Source: JAHIZC01 sp043813305 (GTDB lineage: Bacteria > Omnitrophota > Gorgyraeia > Gygaellales > Profunditerraquicolaceae). From it: a stretch of 21,633 nt of DNA. Of the stretch, positions 1 to 7,290 are shown in pieces; the stretch's first letter is position 1; the number at the start of each line of letters is the position of its first letter. The translations under genes were made by a program, and so were the position numbers. The notes below the pieces were generated by a model, which was not told the origin of the DNA, did no database searches, and saw only the letters and a program-made list of their open reading frames with translations. The stretch lies in the NCBI GenBank assembly GCA_043813305.1, contig JBDRLC010000039.1:1-21633 (forward strand), written 5' to 3'.

Positions 1-1
1 C

Positions 2-1288
2 AAGCCGGGAGAACTTAATGAATGGGTGAAGATTAAATCAGGCGAGGCTCAGATTGTAATTGGGATGCGTTCAGCTGTATTCGCACCTCTAAAAAACCCG
101 GGGTTAATCATTATTGATCAGGAGCAGGATTTCGTATATAAGCAGGATCAGGTGCCTCATTATCATGCTAGAGAAGTGGCGTATATAAGAAATAAGCTCA
201 ATAAAGGGAGGTTGATTTTAGGCAGCAGCTGCCCGTCCTTAGAGAGTTTCTATAAGACAACTACCGGTGAGGCAAAATATAAATTTTTCTCTAGAAAGAA
301 CAATCTTCCTGAGATCAAAGTAGTTGATGCAAGTTCTGCCGCAGCGCGATTCAACAGTAAAAAAAGTTTTCTGCCGAAGTATTTAGAGGACTCGATATAT
401 TCAAGCTTAAACTCCGGGGAGAAGGTACTTTTGTTCTTGGACCGTAAGGGTTTTGCGACTACGGCAACCTGCAGCAGTTGTAACGCCATACTTAAGTGCC
501 CTCGGTGTAATATCAACCTAGTTTATCATTATAAGGATAAACTGCTCAGCTGTCATTTTTGCAATTTTAAATCGCCTTTGTCTAATCTCTGCCCGATCTG
601 TAATCTCGGATATATTAAATTTACCGGCGTAGGGACTGAGAAAGCAGAGAGTGAGTTATCGAGAATTTTTCCTACCGCACGGATAAGTAGAATCGACAAT
701 CAGGGCTCGAATACCATTGCTGAGGCTGACCTTTTTCTATCGACACGTTCGATTATTCAGCACTCGGCCAATAAATTTGATTTTATCGCCGCTCCTTTCA
801 TCGATAATTCTCTGAATCGAGTAGATTTTCATGCTAGCGAAAAGACCTTCTGTTTACTAAACGGCCTGCTTGATTTAGCGAAAAAGAAATTTCTTATCCA
901 GACAGCTTTTCCCCAACACCATTGCTTTCAGGCATTATTAAAAAATGATTTGCAGAGTTTCTATGGCCAGGAATTAAAACAAAGAAAGCAGCTAGAATTC
1001 CCTCCTTATAAGCATCTGGTGATTGTGAAGATACGGGGAAAAGTAGAAGAGAAGGTTAAAGAGAAGGGTGCGGATCTGTTTAAGTATTTAAAAGGACGCA
1101 AGAAGGATAAGAGTATTAAGATTATTTCTCTGAATCCCGGGCAACCGGCAAAATTAAGGGGGAATTTCTATTGGCAGATAATCCTTAGCAGTAAAGACGT
1201 AAAAAAAGTAAACCGTTTCTTAAAAATCAGCTTAAAAAATTTCCCCCATTCAGGTTTAATAGTGACCGTAGACGTGGACCCGATATAG
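2..1288 (+). CDS. priA: Primosomal protein PriA, C-terminal part, with degraded helicase motifs (5' end outside window)
   Basis: PriA restarts stalled replication forks by binding branched DNA and loading the replicative helicase. The frame is open from base 2, so the N-terminal DNA-binding and early helicase parts lie upstream. The family is recognised by the stretch ending in GMRSAVFAPL, then YKQDQVPHYHAREVA, GSSCPSLES, and a full set of four CxxC zinc knuckles between about 469 and 603 (CSSC, CPRC, CHFC, CPIC). The C-terminal domain (EFPPYKHLVIVKIRG onward) is also present. The helicase core is abnormal: Walker B, normally DEEH, reads DQEQ at 116-127; motif V (usually GTQM...KGHDF) reads STRSIIQHS; motif VI (usually QVAGRAGR) is replaced by GLLDLAKK near 862-885. 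The zinc and C-terminal parts are intact, so it is probably expressed, but ATP-driven unwinding is doubtful. It is followed by fmt after 3 bases, as in many bacteria. Confidence 0.9.
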   Translation, partial: KPGELNEWVKIKSGEAQIVIGMRSAVFAPLKNPGLIIIDQEQDFVYKQDQVPHYHAREVAYIRNKLNKGRLILGSSCPSLESFYKTTTGEAKYKFFSRKNNLPEIKVVDASSAAARFNSKKSFLPKYLEDSIYSSLNSGEKVLLFLDRKGFATTATCSSCNAILKCPRCNINLVYHYKDKLLSCHFCNFKSPLSNLCPICNLGYIKFTGVGTEKAESELSRIFPTARISRIDNQGSNTIAEADLFLSTRSIIQHSANKFDFIAAPFIDNSLNRVDFHASEKTFCLLNGLLDLAKKKFLIQTAFPQHHCFQALLKNDLQSFYGQELKQRKQLEFPPYKHLVIVKIRGKVEEKVKEKGADLFKYLKGRKKDKSIKIISLNPGQPAKLRGNFYWQIILSSKDVKKVNRFLKISLKNFPHSGLIVTVDVDPI

Positions 1289-1291
1289 CAT

Positions 1292-2233
1292 ATGAAGATA
1301 ATATTTTTCGGAAGTTCACAATTCGCAGCCGTATCTTTAAAGGCGCTGGCCTCTTGCAGGCAAGAGATCTCTTGTGTTGTGACTCAACCGGATAGGGCCA
1401 AAGGGAGGGGGCTGCATTTAGAGAGCACACCCGTTAAGTCGACTGCAGAGCAGTGTAAATTAGAGGTTCTTCAATTCAAAGATATCAATAGCTTAGAATC
1501 AGCAACGATTCTTAAGGAGAAAGACGCAGATTTATTCGTAGTGGTTTCATTTGGACAGATACTCTCGGGTGAGATTCTAAGTATCCCGAAGATATTCTCG
1601 ATAAATGCGCACGCCTCAATTTTACCCTCCTACAGAGGAGCAGCGCCGATAAATTGGGCGATCATCAAGGGAGAGGCTAAAACCGGCATTACGATTATAA
1701 AGATGGTAGAGAAGATGGATGCCGGCTCGATAATTGCAAAAGAAGAATTAGCGATTGATGCTGAAGATACAAATATTACCTTAGAAAATAAACTTTCTCC
1801 TCTTGCTGCAGGTTTGCTGGTTAAGTGTATTAAAAACATAGAGAAAAAGGAGATTAAGTTATCAGAGCAGGATTTGAGTAAGGTAAGTTTTGCTCCTAAG
1901 CTCAAGAAGGAAGATGGTCTGATAAACTGGGGAAAGCCGGCTGTTGTTATTTCCAATTTAGTCAGAGGAACTATTGGCTGGCCCGGTGCTTTTACCTATC
2001 ATAACGGAAAAGCCTTAAAGATCTATAAGATCCGGATAAAAGAGGGATCAGCAGGCATAAATATTCATCCCGGAGAAATTTTAGAGGTTGCCAGAAAGGG
2101 TATAGTTGTGGCTGCGGCAGAAGATCAGATCATTATTGAAGAGCTGCAGATAGAAGGTAAGCGGGTGATGAAGGCAGAGGAATTTATCAGCGGCCATAAG
2201 ATCTCTGTAGGGGATAGGCTGGGTAAAAAATAG
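1292..2233 (+). CDS. fmt: Methionyl-tRNA formyltransferase
   Basis: Transfers a formyl group from 10-formyltetrahydrofolate to Met-tRNA(fMet) for translation initiation in the cytoplasm. The 313-residue length is normal. The N-terminal Rossmann-like fold starts MKIIFFGSSQFAAVSLKAL. The catalytic region INAHASILPSYRGAAPINWA carries Asn105 and His107, and Asp143 follows in KMDAGSII, matching the catalytic N/H/D triad of the family. The C-terminal tRNA-binding domain follows from about residue 205 (INWGKPA...GWPGAFT). The ATG lies 3 bases after the priA stop with no Shine-Dalgarno site, so translation is probably coupled to priA. No internal break is seen. Confidence 0.96.
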   Translation: MKIIFFGSSQFAAVSLKALASCRQEISCVVTQPDRAKGRGLHLESTPVKSTAEQCKLEVLQFKDINSLESATILKEKDADLFVVVSFGQILSGEILSIPKIFSINAHASILPSYRGAAPINWAIIKGEAKTGITIIKMVEKMDAGSIIAKEELAIDAEDTNITLENKLSPLAAGLLVKCIKNIEKKEIKLSEQDLSKVSFAPKLKKEDGLINWGKPAVVISNLVRGTIGWPGAFTYHNGKALKIYKIRIKEGSAGINIHPGEILEVARKGIVVAAAEDQIIIEELQIEGKRVMKAEEFISGHKISVGDRLGKK

Positions 2234-2261
2234 TTGCGCAAATGTTTAGCTGTGTTATAAT
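2234..2261 (+). promoter_or_regulatory. Sigma-70-like promoter for gap
   Basis: TTGCGC (2234-2239), 16-base spacer, TATAAT (2256-2261), with TG at 2253-2254 giving an extended -10. The -10 box touches the left end of the palindromic repeat at 2261, so most of the gap 5' leader would be repeat sequence. Confidence 0.7.
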
Positions 2262-2321
2262 TAAATTCGCGCAATAACTTACGTCGCACCTTGTGCTTCC
2301 GTAAGTTATGCGCTCATTTAA
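2261..2321. repeat. Palindromic repeat E1 (ATAACTTACG family), forming the gap leader
   Basis: Near-perfect inverted repeat. Arms ATAACTTACG (2274-2283) and CGTAAGTTAT (2300-2309) extend outward through GCGC on both sides and end in TTAAAT (2261-2266) and ATTTAA (2316-2321), with one bulged A and a two-base mismatch. The same block order recurs at 7184-7290, and related forms occur at 19561-19614 and 21295-21374. The copy lies between the promoter and the Shine-Dalgarno site of gap, so the mRNA would start with this hairpin. Confidence 0.85.
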
Positions 2322-2334
2322 TGAGGAAAGTAAA

Positions 2335-3354
2335 ATGGCAGTAAAGATTGGCATAAACGGATTTGGAAGGATCGGAAGGCTGGTTTATCGAGCAGCTTTA
2401 AAAAAGAACAATAAAGATATGGAGATCGTTGCGGTAAATGATCTACCTGTGGGTACAAAAACTTTAGCTTATCTTTTAAAGTATGATTCTAATTTTGGAA
2501 CTCTCGATGCAAAAATAGAGGCTAAAGAAGATGCTTTGATTGTGAACGGAAAAACAGTCAAGGTTTTAAGTGCTAGATCTCCGGCTGAGATACCATGGAA
2601 GGACTATGGCGTTGATATCGTGATCGAGTCGACGGGCATATTCAAGGATAAAGAAAAATGTATCGGCCATATTCAAAATGGCGGGGCAAAGAAGGTTGTG
2701 ATTAGCGCACCGGCTAAAGGCGAGGATGTGACTATTGTTTTGGGCGTTAATGAAAAAATCTACGACCCCAAGAATCACAATATAATCTCTAATGCCTCCT
2801 GCACCACCAATTGCCTCGCACCGATGGCAAAGGTTTTGATGGACAATTTTAAAATATCAAGCGGCGTGATGACCACGATCCACTCTTATACTAACGATCA
2901 GAAGATTCTGGACTTGCCGCATAAAGACCTGCGGCGCGCACGGGCAGCAGCAGTGTCTATGATACCTACGACAACCGGTGCAGCCAAGGCAATCGGAAGT
3001 GTTATCCCGGAATTAAAAGGGAAATTAGACGGTTTAGCGATCCGCGTTCCTACGCCGGATGTATCCATAACCGACCTTACTTGTATCGTAGAAAAAGAGA
3101 CTACGGCCGAGGCTGTGAACGTTGAATTCAAGAAGGCCTCAGAAGGCAGTTTAAAAGGAATACTGCAGTACCTCACGGAGCCATTAGTTTCCCGGGACTT
3201 CTACGGCTCGAATTATTCCTGTATATTCGACGCAGAGTTAACTAAGGTGATCGGGGGTAATCTGGTTAAGGTGATGGGCTGGTATGATAATGAATGGGCC
3301 TATTCAGTAAGAGTAGTGGATCTGTGCGAGTATATTATACAAAAAGGTCTATAG
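2335..3354 (+). CDS. gap: Glyceraldehyde-3-phosphate dehydrogenase (type I)
   Basis: Oxidises and phosphorylates glyceraldehyde 3-phosphate to 1,3-bisphosphoglycerate with NAD+ in glycolysis, and runs in reverse in gluconeogenesis. The protein is 339 residues, normal length. Visible landmarks are the NAD-binding INGFGRIGR (residues 7-15), Asp36 in the position usual for NAD preference, the active-site SNASCTTNC with Cys156, the substrate loop DLRRARAAAVSMIPTTTGAA, and C-terminal WYDNEWAYSVRVVDL. The start at 2335 is chosen because GAGGA stands 8 bases before it and the protein then begins MAVKIGINGFGRIG; an upstream in-frame ATG at 2308 lies inside the repeat and would add nine unconserved residues. 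Its own promoter and a terminator make it a likely single-gene transcript. Confidence 0.97.
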   Translation: MAVKIGINGFGRIGRLVYRAALKKNNKDMEIVAVNDLPVGTKTLAYLLKYDSNFGTLDAKIEAKEDALIVNGKTVKVLSARSPAEIPWKDYGVDIVIESTGIFKDKEKCIGHIQNGGAKKVVISAPAKGEDVTIVLGVNEKIYDPKNHNIISNASCTTNCLAPMAKVLMDNFKISSGVMTTIHSYTNDQKILDLPHKDLRRARAAAVSMIPTTTGAAKAIGSVIPELKGKLDGLAIRVPTPDVSITDLTCIVEKETTAEAVNVEFKKASEGSLKGILQYLTEPLVSRDFYGSNYSCIFDAELTKVIGGNLVKVMGWYDNEWAYSVRVVDLCEYIIQKGL

Positions 3355-3370
3355 AATATAATTAATTATT

Positions 3371-3415
3371 AAAAAGGGGCAGGCTTCTCACGAAGAAACT
3401 GTCCCTTTTATTTTT
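3371..3415 (+). terminator. Rho-independent terminator after gap
   Basis: Stem AAAAGGGGCAG (3372-3382) with CTGTCCCTTTT (3399-3409), one G-T wobble, plus an inner CTTC/GAAG stem, followed by a T-run at 3411-3415. It ends only three bases before the ATG of the next gene at 3419. Confidence 0.85.
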
Positions 3416-3418
3416 ACG

Positions 3419-5674
3419 ATGAGCTTAATTTTTTGGACAATCTTAATCGTTGGTATGAGCGGGTTAGTGGCCCAGGCTCTATTGTTAAGAGAGCTGATGG
3501 TAAGTTTTTATGGCAATGAATTGACCCTGGGGATAATCCTGGCTAACTGGGTGGTGATTGAGGCCTTGGGGGTTTTATTCATTGGCAAGCTGATTGATAG
3601 GGTAAAAAATAAGCTTAGTGTTTTTGTGATTTTGGAGGTACTGTTTTCTTTAATCTTGCCGCTTTCAATTTATCTCTGCAGGGTATATAAGAGTTTGTTA
3701 GGAGTTCCTTTTGGTGAGGGGGTAGGGTTATATGTGATTTTTTGGGCATCTCTCTTTATAATTTTTCCGGTGAGTTTCTGCCACGGTGGATTATTTAGTG
3801 CGGGCTGTAAAATCTGCTCTTTGTTTGACAGGAAGGAGGCCGCTTCCATTGGTTCGGTCTATGCCTGGGAAACATTAGGAACGATTATAGGAGGAGTAGT
3901 ATTTACTTATCTTTTCATTCCCTTCATCTCAGCATTTCGCATAGTTTTTATCATCTCAATATTAAATCTTTTTATTGCTTTTCTTATCTTAAATTATCTA
4001 CGAGCAGCAAAATCCAAGTACCTGGTTTTATTTTTGACTATCTCGGCTATATGTCTGACTATTTTTGGAGGGGTAGATTATCTACAGAGTTCTTCTATCA
4101 AGAGAGAGTGGCAAGGGGTAGAGGTTTTAGAATATCGTAATTCGGTATATGGTAATATCGCCGTAACCAGACAAAAAGAACAGTATACCTTTTATCATAA
4201 CGGGATTCCCCTGATAATTGCGCCTTATCCTGATACTCAGTTTGTAGAGGATTTCGGCCATCTGCCTTTATTATTTCATCACCTTCCTGAGGATATACTG
4301 GTTATAAGCGGCGGTGCAGGAGGCCTGATTAATGAGATATTGAAACATCCGGTAAAAAGAGTTAGTTATCTAGAGATCGACCCTCTGGTAATCAAAATGT
4401 TGAAGAAGTATCCTACGGAACTTACCCGCTCAGAGTTGAATGATCCGAGGGTACAGATTATAAATACTGATGGCAGGCTTTTTCTCAAAAGTAATCAGCT
4501 TGAGTATGATCTGGTTTTGATTGGCTTATCCAGCCCATCTGATCTATCCACTAATCGCTTTTTTACCAAGGAGTTCTTCGGTTTAGTCAAGAGCCGATTA
4601 AAACCGCAGGGGATTGTAGCATTTTGGCTTCCCGGTTCTCTGACATATCTTTCAAGCGAGCTCAAGGGGTTGAACAGATGTATTTTAGATACATTGAATC
4701 AGGTTTATGAGCATGTACGGATTATTCCCGGAGACCATAATATCTATCTTGCCTCTGCATCTAGGGATATTATCGACGTAACTCCCGAAGAGGTTTGGCA
4801 GAAAGTCAATGCGCAAAATATTCAGACAAATATCTTTACCTCTTCATATCTTTCCTACCGCCTGAAGGAAGATTGGGTTGATTGGTTTAGGCAGTCTCTC
4901 AAAGAAGTACCAGTTAGAATCAACCGGGATCTTCAGCCGCTCGCAGTCTTTAAAATGCTGATATTTTGGAATAAGAAGTTTTCTCCTGGCTTATCCTCAG
5001 TCTTAGAAAGCTTTGAGTCCTTAAATTTAATCAAGATATTGATCTTAGCTTTTGCCGTAACCGGGTTAATCTTTCTGCTCTTTCTACGCAGGCAAGGCCA
5101 AAAGATAATCATTACTAGTGCTATTGCCACTACCGGTTTTTTTGGCATGCTGGTTAATCTGGTCTTAATCTTTAGTTACCAAATTTATTACGGGTATTTG
5201 TACCACAGGATAGGTTTATTAATCAGCCTGTTTATGGCGGGCACTGCCACCGGAAGCATGCTAATCACCTCAAAGATAGAGAAGATTAAACGATTGAAAG
5301 ACTTATTTATAATTTTTGAAGTCCTGATTATTGTTTTCACCTATCTCATGGCTTTAATACTAAGTAGGTTTCAATGGTCAGGGGGTCTTGCAGCACTGCT
5401 TTTTATTTCGTTCTTTTTTATCTGCGGTTTATTTCTCGGCTTAGAATTTCCTTTGGCAGGTAAGATATACCTGGGGAAGGCTAAAGGAGTAGGCGGTGTT
5501 GCAGGTATGCTTTATGCCTCTGATTTAATCGGCGGATGGGTAGCAGGTATATTTGCAGGCATTATCTTTCTGCCGGTATTAGGCTTGTTTAATACCTGCA
5601 TGGTCATAATCATCATAAAAGCAGCCAGCTTGACCCTGCTGTTAGGCAATAGATTTCTTTCGAAAAACCTTTGA
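3419..5674 (+). CDS. Membrane protein with central spermidine-synthase-like domain
   Basis: A 751-residue protein with three parts: an N-terminal membrane block of several hydrophobic segments (about residues 1-220), a soluble Rossmann-type domain of the spermidine synthase family (about 230-450), and a C-terminal membrane block (about 540-750). In the soluble domain ISGGAGGLINEIL is the nucleotide-binding loop and YLEIDPLVIKML the following acidic strand; NRFFTKEFF and GIVAFWLPG are also typical. The segment that normally reads like DLPDP or DSSDP reads GLSSP (residues 369-373), so the Asp expected at the aminopropyl-transfer site is Gly. Genuine polyamine synthesis is therefore doubtful, and the natural substrate is unknown. 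The ATG has no Shine-Dalgarno site and abuts the gap terminator; an in-frame ATG at 3455 is an alternative start. Low-GC, hydrophobic codon content fits a real membrane gene. Confidence 0.8.
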   Translation: MSLIFWTILIVGMSGLVAQALLLRELMVSFYGNELTLGIILANWVVIEALGVLFIGKLIDRVKNKLSVFVILEVLFSLILPLSIYLCRVYKSLLGVPFGEGVGLYVIFWASLFIIFPVSFCHGGLFSAGCKICSLFDRKEAASIGSVYAWETLGTIIGGVVFTYLFIPFISAFRIVFIISILNLFIAFLILNYLRAAKSKYLVLFLTISAICLTIFGGVDYLQSSSIKREWQGVEVLEYRNSVYGNIAVTRQKEQYTFYHNGIPLIIAPYPDTQFVEDFGHLPLLFHHLPEDILVISGGAGGLINEILKHPVKRVSYLEIDPLVIKMLKKYPTELTRSELNDPRVQIINTDGRLFLKSNQLEYDLVLIGLSSPSDLSTNRFFTKEFFGLVKSRLKPQGIVAFWLPGSLTYLSSELKGLNRCILDTLNQVYEHVRIIPGDHNIYLASASRDIIDVTPEEVWQKVNAQNIQTNIFTSSYLSYRLKEDWVDWFRQSLKEVPVRINRDLQPLAVFKMLIFWNKKFSPGLSSVLESFESLNLIKILILAFAVTGLIFLLFLRRQGQKIIITSAIATTGFFGMLVNLVLIFSYQIYYGYLYHRIGLLISLFMAGTATGSMLITSKIEKIKRLKDLFIIFEVLIIVFTYLMALILSRFQWSGGLAALLFISFFFICGLFLGLEFPLAGKIYLGKAKGVGGVAGMLYASDLIGGWVAGIFAGIIFLPVLGLFNTCMVIIIIKAASLTLLLGNRFLSKNL

Positions 5675-5698
5675 CACATTCGAAGGCAACCATAATAT
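5671..5698 (+). promoter_or_regulatory. Possible upstream promoter of pgk
   Basis: TTGACA (5671-5676) overlapping the stop codon of the membrane gene, 16 bases, then TAATAT (5693-5698). The -10 is weak. A small hairpin, CTCAGT/ACTGAG (5708-5725), lies between this and the stronger promoter downstream. Confidence 0.35.
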
Positions 5699-5758
5699 TC
5701 AAAGCCATCTCAGTGTCAATACTGAGTATGCTCCCATAGAAAGTGACATACGAATGTA

Positions 5759-5787
5759 TTGACAAAACACCCAAAATAATATATATT
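5759..5787 (+). promoter_or_regulatory. Sigma-70-like promoter for pgk
   Basis: Perfect TTGACA (5759-5764), 17-base spacer, TATATT (5782-5787). The pgk Shine-Dalgarno GAGG follows at 5811-5814, ten bases before the ATG. Just upstream, ATAC-GAAT-GTAT (5748-5759) is a short imperfect palindrome touching the -35 box. Confidence 0.8.
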
Positions 5788-5824
5788 AACAAAATCCGAA
5801 AAAAATCAAAGAGGAAATTAAGAT

Positions 5825-7006
5825 ATGGCTAAGCTTACTTTAAGGGATGTTGATTTAAAGGGTAAAAAGGTACTGGTAAGAGTAGATTTTAACGTACCGC
5901 AGGATGAGAATTTGAATATCTCCGATGATACCCGGATTAAGGCAACCCTTGAAACCTTACAATATATATTAAAGCAAAACGCTTCTAAAGTCATACTAAT
6001 CAGTCATTTAGGCAGGCCTAAGGGTAAAGTTGTCGAGAAATACAGCCTTAAGCCTGTAGCTAAAAGATTAAGTGACTTATTAGGCGAGCCGGTTAAGTTC
6101 TTGGGTAACTGCGTGGGAGAGGAGACTGAGGAAGAGATCCAGGGGACTAAAGAAAAGGTTGTGCTTTTGGAAAATTTACGATTTCATCCGCAAGAGGAGG
6201 CTAATGACAGTGAATTTGCTAAGCAACTAGCCAGCTTAGCCGACATATTTATTAATGATGCTTTTGGAACCGCCCATCGCGCCCATGCTTCCACAGAAGG
6301 GGTTACGCATTATATCAAATCTGCTGCAGGGTTTCTTCTGGAGAAAGAAATTAAGTACCTGGGTAGTGTAATTAAGGATCCCAGGAAACCGTTTATGGTT
6401 ATCCTTGGCGGAGCTAAAGTCTCTGATAAGATAGGCGTGATTGAAAACCTGCTACCTATGAGCGATGCGATTTTAATCGGAGGCGGAATGTCTTACACAT
6501 TTTTAAAGGCCCAGGGTAAAACTATTGGTAAGTCAAAACTCGAAGAGGATAAGCTGGATCTAGCTAGGTCATTGCTGGATAAAGCAAAGAGCCTAAATAA
6601 AGAAATCGTCCTACCCATTGATCATATAGTCGTAGATGAGATAAAACCAGATGCAAATAAACAAGAGGCCGGTGAGAATATTCCGCAGGGGAAGATTGCG
6701 GTTGATATCGGAGCAAAGACCATTGCTTTATTTAAGGAGAAGCTGAAGATTGCCAAAACTGTTCTCTGGAACGGCCCTATGGGCATATTTGAAATGGATG
6801 CCTTTAGTATCGGGACCAAGGAAATAGCTAAATTTATCACTACGCTTGAAGCCACGACTATTATCGGAGGAGGAGATACAGCAGCCGCAGTAGCGAAGTT
6901 TAAGCTGGAAGATAAGATGACTCACATTTCAACCGGCGGAGGAGCAAGTCTGGAGTTTTTAGAGGGTAAGATTCTGCCCGGGATTGCGGCACTAAGCGAG
7001 AAATAA
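5825..7006 (+). CDS. pgk: Phosphoglycerate kinase
   Basis: Transfers phosphate from 1,3-bisphosphoglycerate to ADP, making ATP in glycolysis; cytoplasmic. The 393-residue length is normal. The N-terminal substrate domain shows VLVRVDFNVP, ISHLGRPKG, ENLRFHPQEE and the INDAFGTAHRAHAST signature. The C-terminal nucleotide domain shows GGAKVSDKIGVI, LWNGPMGIFE, GGGDTAAAV and STGGGASLEFLEG. The start has a good Shine-Dalgarno site and a strong promoter. It sits between gap and tpiA in a loose glycolytic cluster, but a 284-base repeat-filled gap separates it from tpiA, so co-transcription with tpiA is uncertain. Confidence 0.98.
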   Translation: MAKLTLRDVDLKGKKVLVRVDFNVPQDENLNISDDTRIKATLETLQYILKQNASKVILISHLGRPKGKVVEKYSLKPVAKRLSDLLGEPVKFLGNCVGEETEEEIQGTKEKVVLLENLRFHPQEEANDSEFAKQLASLADIFINDAFGTAHRAHASTEGVTHYIKSAAGFLLEKEIKYLGSVIKDPRKPFMVILGGAKVSDKIGVIENLLPMSDAILIGGGMSYTFLKAQGKTIGKSKLEEDKLDLARSLLDKAKSLNKEIVLPIDHIVVDEIKPDANKQEAGENIPQGKIAVDIGAKTIALFKEKLKIAKTVLWNGPMGIFEMDAFSIGTKEIAKFITTLEATTIIGGGDTAAAVAKFKLEDKMTHISTGGGASLEFLEGKILPGIAALSEK

Positions 7007-7180
7007 GTAAGGACATAAGTTATGGAGACGTGTATAATGAGTAGTACTACGGGCATAACTTATCTGTCCGAACTTACCCCGCCACCACTTTTTTGTAACA
7101 GAGATCGAGTTTATCAAAAAGGTGTGGTGAGGATAGTAGTCCTAGGGTTTTATATCAAGCGTATTTTCAAAAAGTGGTGG
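7007..7180. repeat. Two inverted repeats between pgk and tpiA
   Basis: First, GGACATAAGTTATG (7011-7024) pairs with CATAACTTAT-CT-GTCC (7054-7069); the arm is a variant of the ATAACTTACG repeat family. Second, CCACCACTTTTT (7082-7093) pairs perfectly with AAAAAGTGGTGG (7169-7180), with extra C/G pairs outside. A further stretch, CAAAAAGGTGTGGTG (7115-7129), could pair with the same left arm instead. No open reading frame of note is seen here. The first hairpin sits immediately after the pgk stop and lacks a T-run, so it is not a clear terminator. Confidence 0.7.
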
Positions 7181-7183
7181 GGG

Positions 7184-7290
7184 TTAAATTCGCGCATATA
7201 ACTTACGTTCACTAAGTTCCGTAATCCTTCGATAAACTCAGGATTACGTCCTGAGTGGAGTCGAAGGACGTAAGTTATGCGCTCATTAAA
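7184..7290. repeat. Palindromic repeat E2 with a second palindrome nested inside, ending at the tpiA start codon
   Basis: Outer arms ATAACTTACG (7198-7207) and CGTAAGTTAT (7269-7278), flanked by GCGC and ending TTAAAT at 7184 and ATTAAA at 7290, so the block order matches the copy at 2261-2321. Nested in it is a separate palindrome: CCTTCGA (7226-7232) with TCGAAGG (7261-7267), and ACTCAGGA (7236-7243) with TCCTGAGT (7249-7256). The tpiA ATG is the next base after the element. Confidence 0.85.

Noticed and set aside
2308..2334. Upstream ATG extending gap by nine codons
   Set aside because: It lies inside the palindromic repeat, and the added residues are not part of the conserved N-terminus; the ATG at 2335 has GAGGA upstream.
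7255..7290. GTG start extending tpiA by 12 codons
   Set aside because: The extension translates repeat sequence; the conserved N-terminus starts at 7291.
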